Assembly (NCBI GenBank): GCA_021740385.1
Contig: JAIOZY010000007.1
Location: 80,676 to 144,675 of the forward strand
From: Prolixibacteraceae bacterium
Lineage (GTDB): Bacteria; Bacteroidota; Bacteroidia; Bacteroidales; Prolixibacteraceae
Reading direction: 5' to 3'
DNA: 64,000 bases
Position numbers and translations under genes: made by a program. Positions 63,181-64,000 of the stretch are shown one piece after another; position 1 is the first letter of the stretch, and each line of letters opens with the position of its first letter. The notes under the pieces were generated by a model, which had not been told where the DNA came from, searched no databases, and saw nothing but the letters and a program-made list of their open reading frames with translations.

Positions 63181-63762
63181 ATGAAACGAACATTTTCATT
63201 ATTTGTTTTAGTTGTTGTATTCAACAATCTTTGGGCTCAAGATCCTCTGCTTTATTTTAGTGATGATACAGTTGCTACATTAAAAAATGAGGCTAATCAT
63301 TTATTTCTGCAAGGAAAATACGAAGAATCGATAAATTTTTACAAACGATTGATATTAATCGATTCGCTTAAAAAGACTTCATACTATAATATCGCACTAA
63401 ATTTTAGTAATATTAAAGAACCAGATAGTGCAAGGTGTTATTTTAACAAAGCTTTGAATTTGGGTTATGATTCATTAACTGTTTATGAACGAATTTTATC
63501 CATGTATGAGATTAAAATGGAAAATTATGAGGAAGCTTATAATTTAATAAGTGAAATGATAAATTATTGGCCACTGAATGCTCAGTTATATAAAAATCGA
63601 GCTAGCATTTGGTTGAGTTGGAAAAATGAATCTTCGGGATACATAAGTGATATGAAAAAAGCTGCAGAATTGGGGGACAAAGAAGCAAAAGAATTTGTTG
63701 AGAATTACGAAAAACGGATGCAAATAATGAGAAAAAAATTACGAGAGAGGGGATTAGATTAG
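63181..63762 (+). CDS. Exported TPR-like protein, candidate immunity/partner (copy 2)
   Basis: A 193-residue protein with signal peptide about 1-20 (MKRTFSLFVLVVVFNNLWAQ); the in-frame start at 63154 overlaps the upstream fragment and adds nine residues. It is a clear paralogue of the protein at 61702-62289: LLYFSDD in both, KYEESINFYKRLILIDSLKK against KYDESSAIYRKLLKIDSLKA, then ALNLGYDSL against AMNFGYDSL and MINYWPLNAQLYKNRAS against MIKIWPRNTVLYRKRAS. The divergence is what specific partners of different cassettes would show. Confidence 0.8.
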   Translation: MKRTFSLFVLVVVFNNLWAQDPLLYFSDDTVATLKNEANHLFLQGKYEESINFYKRLILIDSLKKTSYYNIALNFSNIKEPDSARCYFNKALNLGYDSLTVYERILSMYEIKMENYEEAYNLISEMINYWPLNAQLYKNRASIWLSWKNESSGYISDMKKAAELGDKEAKEFVENYEKRMQIMRKKLRERGLD

Positions 63763-63775
63763 ATAGGCTCTTCCC

Positions 63776-63802
63776 CCCGCTGGCGCGGTTCTGTGAACCG
63801 TG
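63776..63802 (-). repeat. Right arm of the perfect 27-bp inverted repeat
   Basis: Reverse complement of 62879-62905, without mismatch. It is followed by a small CCAGCC-AATAA-GGCTGG hairpin (63805-63821), then IS sequence. Confidence 0.85.
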
Positions 63803-63867
63803 TCCCAGCCAATAAGGCTGGAGCATACAAGAATGCAATTGAAATATAGCCTTATAATTTTTCATTA

Positions 63868-64000
63868 GTGTCCGGTAAAAAATTTTAAAACCGGGCAGCA
63901 CATTTTATAGTACCACCCGGAATGGCTACTTTTGAGTTACTACACAAAAAAGTTTGCCATGGGTAAAAGTACAAATTTTAGCGGACAGCCGATATTTAAT
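63868..64000 (+). mobile_element. Left end of an IS4-type insertion sequence (cut by window end)
   Basis: From about 63868 the sequence TAGTGTCCGGTAAAAAATTT leads, about 90 bp on, into a transposase start at 63959. The terminal inverted repeat cannot be confirmed because the right end is outside the window. Confidence 0.55.
63959..64000 (+). CDS. IS4-family (DUF4372) transposase, first 14 codons
   Basis: ATG at 63959, then MGKSTNFSGQPIFN, matching the usual N-terminal start of DUF4372-containing IS4-type transposases in Bacteroidota (GKST-x-F-x-GQP-x-F). The remainder is beyond the window. The assignment rests on 14 residues. Confidence 0.6.
   Translation, partial: MGKSTNFSGQPIFN

Overview
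The window is chromosomal DNA of a Bacteroidota bacterium, most likely class Bacteroidia and probably Marinilabiliales/Prolixibacteraceae-like (the order is inferred). The support is: family markers confined to this phylum (PorQ of the type IX secretion system, a T9SS sorting domain, DUF3078, DUF4294, DUF5777, a Bacteroidota-type LptD); a TTTG/TAnnTTTG promoter ahead of rpsF; A-rich rather than Shine-Dalgarno ribosome sites; and short palindromic repeats between genes. No rRNA, tRNA or CRISPR array was seen.

Layout. 1-14.3 kb is core housekeeping: the end of an aspartate kinase, an apparently catalytically dead alkaline-phosphatase-family protein, rpsF-rpsR-rplI, a RidA protein, lptD, a cell-wall amidase, dnaA, a transporter, a YigZ protein, and pyrB-pyrI with a GAF protein. 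14.4-26.6 kb mixes carbohydrate genes (GH2 beta-galactosidase, sugar-kinase-like protein, beta-sandwich protein, AraC regulator), ilvC, a C45 acyltransferase and an AT-rich XRE-ImmA/PIN toxin-antitoxin-like insert. 26.6-37.6 kb holds an AAA/DUF4143 ATPase with operator-like palindromes, miaB, a haem/YceI/DUF5777 envelope operon, a Usp-like protein, an ADP-forming acyl-CoA ligase and an S9 peptidase. 37.7-48.3 kb has a LytS/LytTR two-component pair, a VTC/DUF4956 operon and assorted envelope genes. 48.4-59.5 kb has a macro-domain protein, an aminotransferase behind two tandem leader-peptide attenuators, pfkA, ispH-cmk-porQ, a MarR regulator, the ablA-ablB beta-lysine osmolyte pair and a second DMT transporter.

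The last 4.4 kb (59.56-64.0 kb) is the most unusual accessory region. It has a 5'-truncated protein with a HELGH metalloprotease motif and an AT-rich C-terminal part, then a secreted TPR-like protein; a repeat-rich spacer; then a second module in which only the last ~85 residues of a related protein survive next to a paralogue of the TPR protein, the whole module lying between perfect 27-bp inverted repeats; and finally the left end of an IS4-type transposase gene. This looks like a polymorphic-toxin/immunity locus with an orphan exchange cassette.

Regulation visible in the sequence includes a structured rpsF leader, a pyrL-like leader ORF overlapping a terminator before pyrB, and two leader-peptide/terminator modules, each with a candidate antiterminator pairing, in front of the aminotransferase.
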